Program-made: the position numbers and the translations under genes
Assembly: GCA_019802505.1 (NCBI GenBank)
Contig: JAFMOC010000007.1
Span: 10,032,001 to 10,096,000, forward strand
DNA from: Corydoras sp. C115
Taxonomy: Eukaryota; Chordata; Actinopteri; Siluriformes; Callichthyidae
Length of the DNA stretch: 64,000 bases
Reading direction: 5' to 3'
Notes under the pieces: generated by a model
The model's database searches: none
Told to the model about the DNA's origin: nothing
Seen by the model: the letters and a program-made list of their open reading frames with translations, nothing else
In this document: positions 61,998 to 64,000 of the stretch, in pieces
Position numbering within the stretch: the first letter of the stretch is position 1
Layout of the letters: each line of letters starts with the position of its first letter

Positions 61998-63290
61998 TTG
62001 CATTATACATTTACATCTACATTTACATTTAGCAGACGCTTTTATCCAAAGCGACTTACAAATGAGAACATCACAAGTCAGTAGTTATGAAGAATACTAG
62101 CTACACTGTAGAATTACCAAACCTGATCGGTATATGATCCTGTACCACCTCCTTTTCCCCCCTCTACAGTACAGCAGGTATTTGTTAAAAAAGATGCGTC
62201 GTTAGTAGTTTCTTAAAAACGCAAAGTGACTCTGTATTACGGACAGAGTTGGGAAGATGGTGTTTTGATGAAGATGATTTTGCAGTGGTGAACGCCACGG
62301 AGTGAGAATTAGCTCCTCGGTGAGGTGAAATCACCAGGCAGCAATCATCACTGGAGCAAAGTGAACGAGCCAGAGTGTATTTTGAAAAGATAAGAGTTAA
62401 GGTAAGAAGTGGAAGATCCAGAAATGGTTCTGTAGGCCAGAGTCAGTGCCTTGTACTGAATGTGAGCAGCTACAGGGAGCCAATGGAGAGAAATGAGTAG
62501 TGGAGTGATATAAGTTCGCTTGGGCTGGTTGAATACAAGTCAGGCTGCAGAGTTTTGAATTAGTTGTAGAGGACAAATTTTGGAAGCTGAGAGACCAGCA
62601 AGCAACACATTACAATAAACAAGCCGGGATAGGATGCTTGAACTAACAGCTGGGTAGCATGTTCAGTCAAGAAAGGTCTGATCTTCCTCATGTTGTAATG
62701 AAGGAATCTGGAGGAATGCGCAGTTTTGATTTGAGTTTAAGTTGGGAGTCTATTGTTTAAAGGCTTTTAATTCTGTAAAGCTGCTTTGTGACAATGTACT
62801 GTTGTAAAAAGTGCTATATAAATAAATTACTTGAACTTATTGTGAAACCAAGGTTACGGACCGAATTGTTTGGAGAGATTGTGGAGCTGTCAATTTGGTA
62901 AGGTCATGATGGATTGAGGGTTTAACTGGGATTATGAGAAGCTCTGTTTTTGCTAAATTTAATTTGAGATGATGGGCCTTTATCCAAACAGATATGTCGG
63001 TGAAGCAGGCAGATATCTGATTTAAGATCTTAGTGTCATCAAGGGCAAAAGACAAATGAAGCATGACATCACTGAAGAGTGTCATCAGCATAGCAGTGGT
63101 AAGAGAAACCATGCGCCTGAATGACTGGGCTCAGTGATGTCATGTATAGTGAAAAGAGGAGAGGACCAAGTACAGCGCCCTGAGGAACACCAGTGAATAC
63201 ATGGTGAGAGTTAGAGATCTCCCCATTCCATGACACTTTGAAGGTCCTTCCTGTTAGATTGGATCGAAACCATTCAAGTGTCGTATCAAC
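61998..63290 (-). mobile_element. L2-like LINE, 3' half, inactive
   Basis: On the minus strand from about 63290: WFRSNLTGRTF.VSW, then the reverse-transcriptase motif GVPQGAVLGPLLFSLYM and the active site CYADDT, followed by a frameshift. HHLKLNLAKTELL follows, then VRNLGFTI, an 82-bp insertion, IDSQLKL, NMRKIRPFLTEHATQLLVQ, and NSVRNTESLCVFKKLLTTHLF at the C-terminus. The 3' end is the tail 'gtcgctttggataaaagcg' with (ATGTAA)n near 62000-62060. The 5' half (endonuclease) is absent. Multiple stops and frameshifts show it is dead. The tail is the one carried by the second SINE family, consistent with SINE/LINE partnership. Confidence 0.9.
62751..62842 (+). mobile_element. Nested L2 3'-tail insertion with 5-bp target duplication
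   Basis: The 82 bp at 62756-62837 match the terminal L2-type 3' UTR of 59555-59637 and sit inside the minus-strand LINE. Removing them restores an uninterrupted host match (VRNLGFTI followed by IDSQLKL). The sequence tattg flanks it at 62751-62755 and 62838-62842. Confidence 0.85.
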
Positions 63291-64000
63291 ATCTACCTAA
63301 ACTCTTATCTGATTTCTTCCAAAATATAAAGTATAAAAATAGAATTTTCTATTCCTATAATGTCTTTACTGCATCGATGCCTCTCCCATGATTAACAGGC
63401 TTCTAAATTTACATTTACTTTCATTTTGTCGAGATTATATATATATATATATTTAATGAAATGCTACTGACGAGACTGTGCAACCTGCCAATACGTCTAT
63501 TTCTAACTGCTTTTAGAACATTACTTACTCCTCTGTACCAATGCAAAACTACATATCTTGAAATTCAGCACTACTCAGCCCTGTAACCCTATCTAGTAAC
63601 TGTAAAACCTAAATGCCTTTCACAGCAAAGGATGTTGCACCAAAACAGGTACATTGGCTATGTCTAGAAATACCTCTAGCCCTCTAACCCTCTTTCTTTG
63701 ATGTGTGAATTTGATGTTAAATCACGGTATTATGTATGCTCTAGACAATCTTCCAATCCATAGTGTGTGTTTTGTAACTAAACCTTAACTGAAAAGACAA
63801 GATGGATAAAGGAAAGGTTGATTCTTTTATTTATGAAGAGTGCATGCGCACAGTCGTCAATTTTAACACTGTTATTGTAGGTGTACATCACTATTTTTTC
63901 AGAGATTTCATTTTGAGTATACTTACTGGCCAATGTGTTTGGTATACTTTCAGTTTTTATAAGTACCATAGAAATGTGTGTAGTAGATAGTAAAGCAATG
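63291..64000. other. Unclassified stretch
   Basis: A short (TA)n run at about 63437-63452. No gene or repeat supported. Confidence 0.4.

Overview
The window reads as non-coding DNA from a bony fish, most likely an ostariophysan such as a catfish or a relative. The reasons are the AT-rich base composition, very frequent (CA)n/(TG)n and (TA)n microsatellites, and a repeat set familiar from these genomes: tRNA-derived SINEs resembling DANA/Mermaid elements, L2-like LINEs whose 3' ends carry 'gctttgtgacaatgt...gctatataaataaatt', Tc1-like transposons and a small hAT-like element. The species assignment is an inference; the sequence directly shows only the repeat families.

I found no protein-coding host gene, tRNA, rRNA or other functional RNA gene that I could support. 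Every open frame with recognisable protein similarity belongs to a dead transposable element. The other open frames are short and anonymous. The window is best read as a gene desert or the inside of a large intron.

Layout. 0-11 kb: a tail-only SINE insertion, a 44-bp inverted-repeat pair 1.5 kb apart, a SINE split by L2-type 3'-UTR sequence (3.8-4.5 kb), a SINE with an expanded CA tract (5.3-5.6 kb), then two unrelated SINE families stacked at 9.8-10.4 kb. 11-14.3 kb: a Tc1-like 5' fragment, an L2-like reverse-transcriptase fragment on the minus strand, a second L2 fragment on the plus strand, a nearly full-length SINE with a 13-bp target duplication, and a fold-back repeat. 14-27 kb: mostly anonymous AT-rich DNA with microsatellites, a perfect 19-bp hairpin (21.2 kb), a second tail-only SINE (23.6 kb) and a Tc1-ended MITE (24.0-24.4 kb). 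27-31 kb: an almost complete but inactivated Tc1-like transposon with DD37E spacing whose right end has become a microsatellite, a 262-bp hAT-like MITE with a perfect 8-bp target duplication, and an RTE-like LINE fragment. 31-61 kb: scattered L2 3'-UTR fragments, SINE remnants, one plus-strand LINE fragment (46.7-47.0 kb), a CpG-decayed interspersed repeat (40.3-40.9 kb) and the best-preserved SINE (57.5-57.9 kb). 62-63.3 kb: an L2-like LINE 3' half with an 82-bp L2 tail nested inside it.

The clearest signals are insertion footprints read directly as target-site duplications: five SINE insertions, one hAT MITE and one nested L2 tail. Two SINE insertions begin at the same internal nucleotide, directly after the element's TG tract, which points to a repeatable truncation or a self-mobile tail rather than random 5' truncation.
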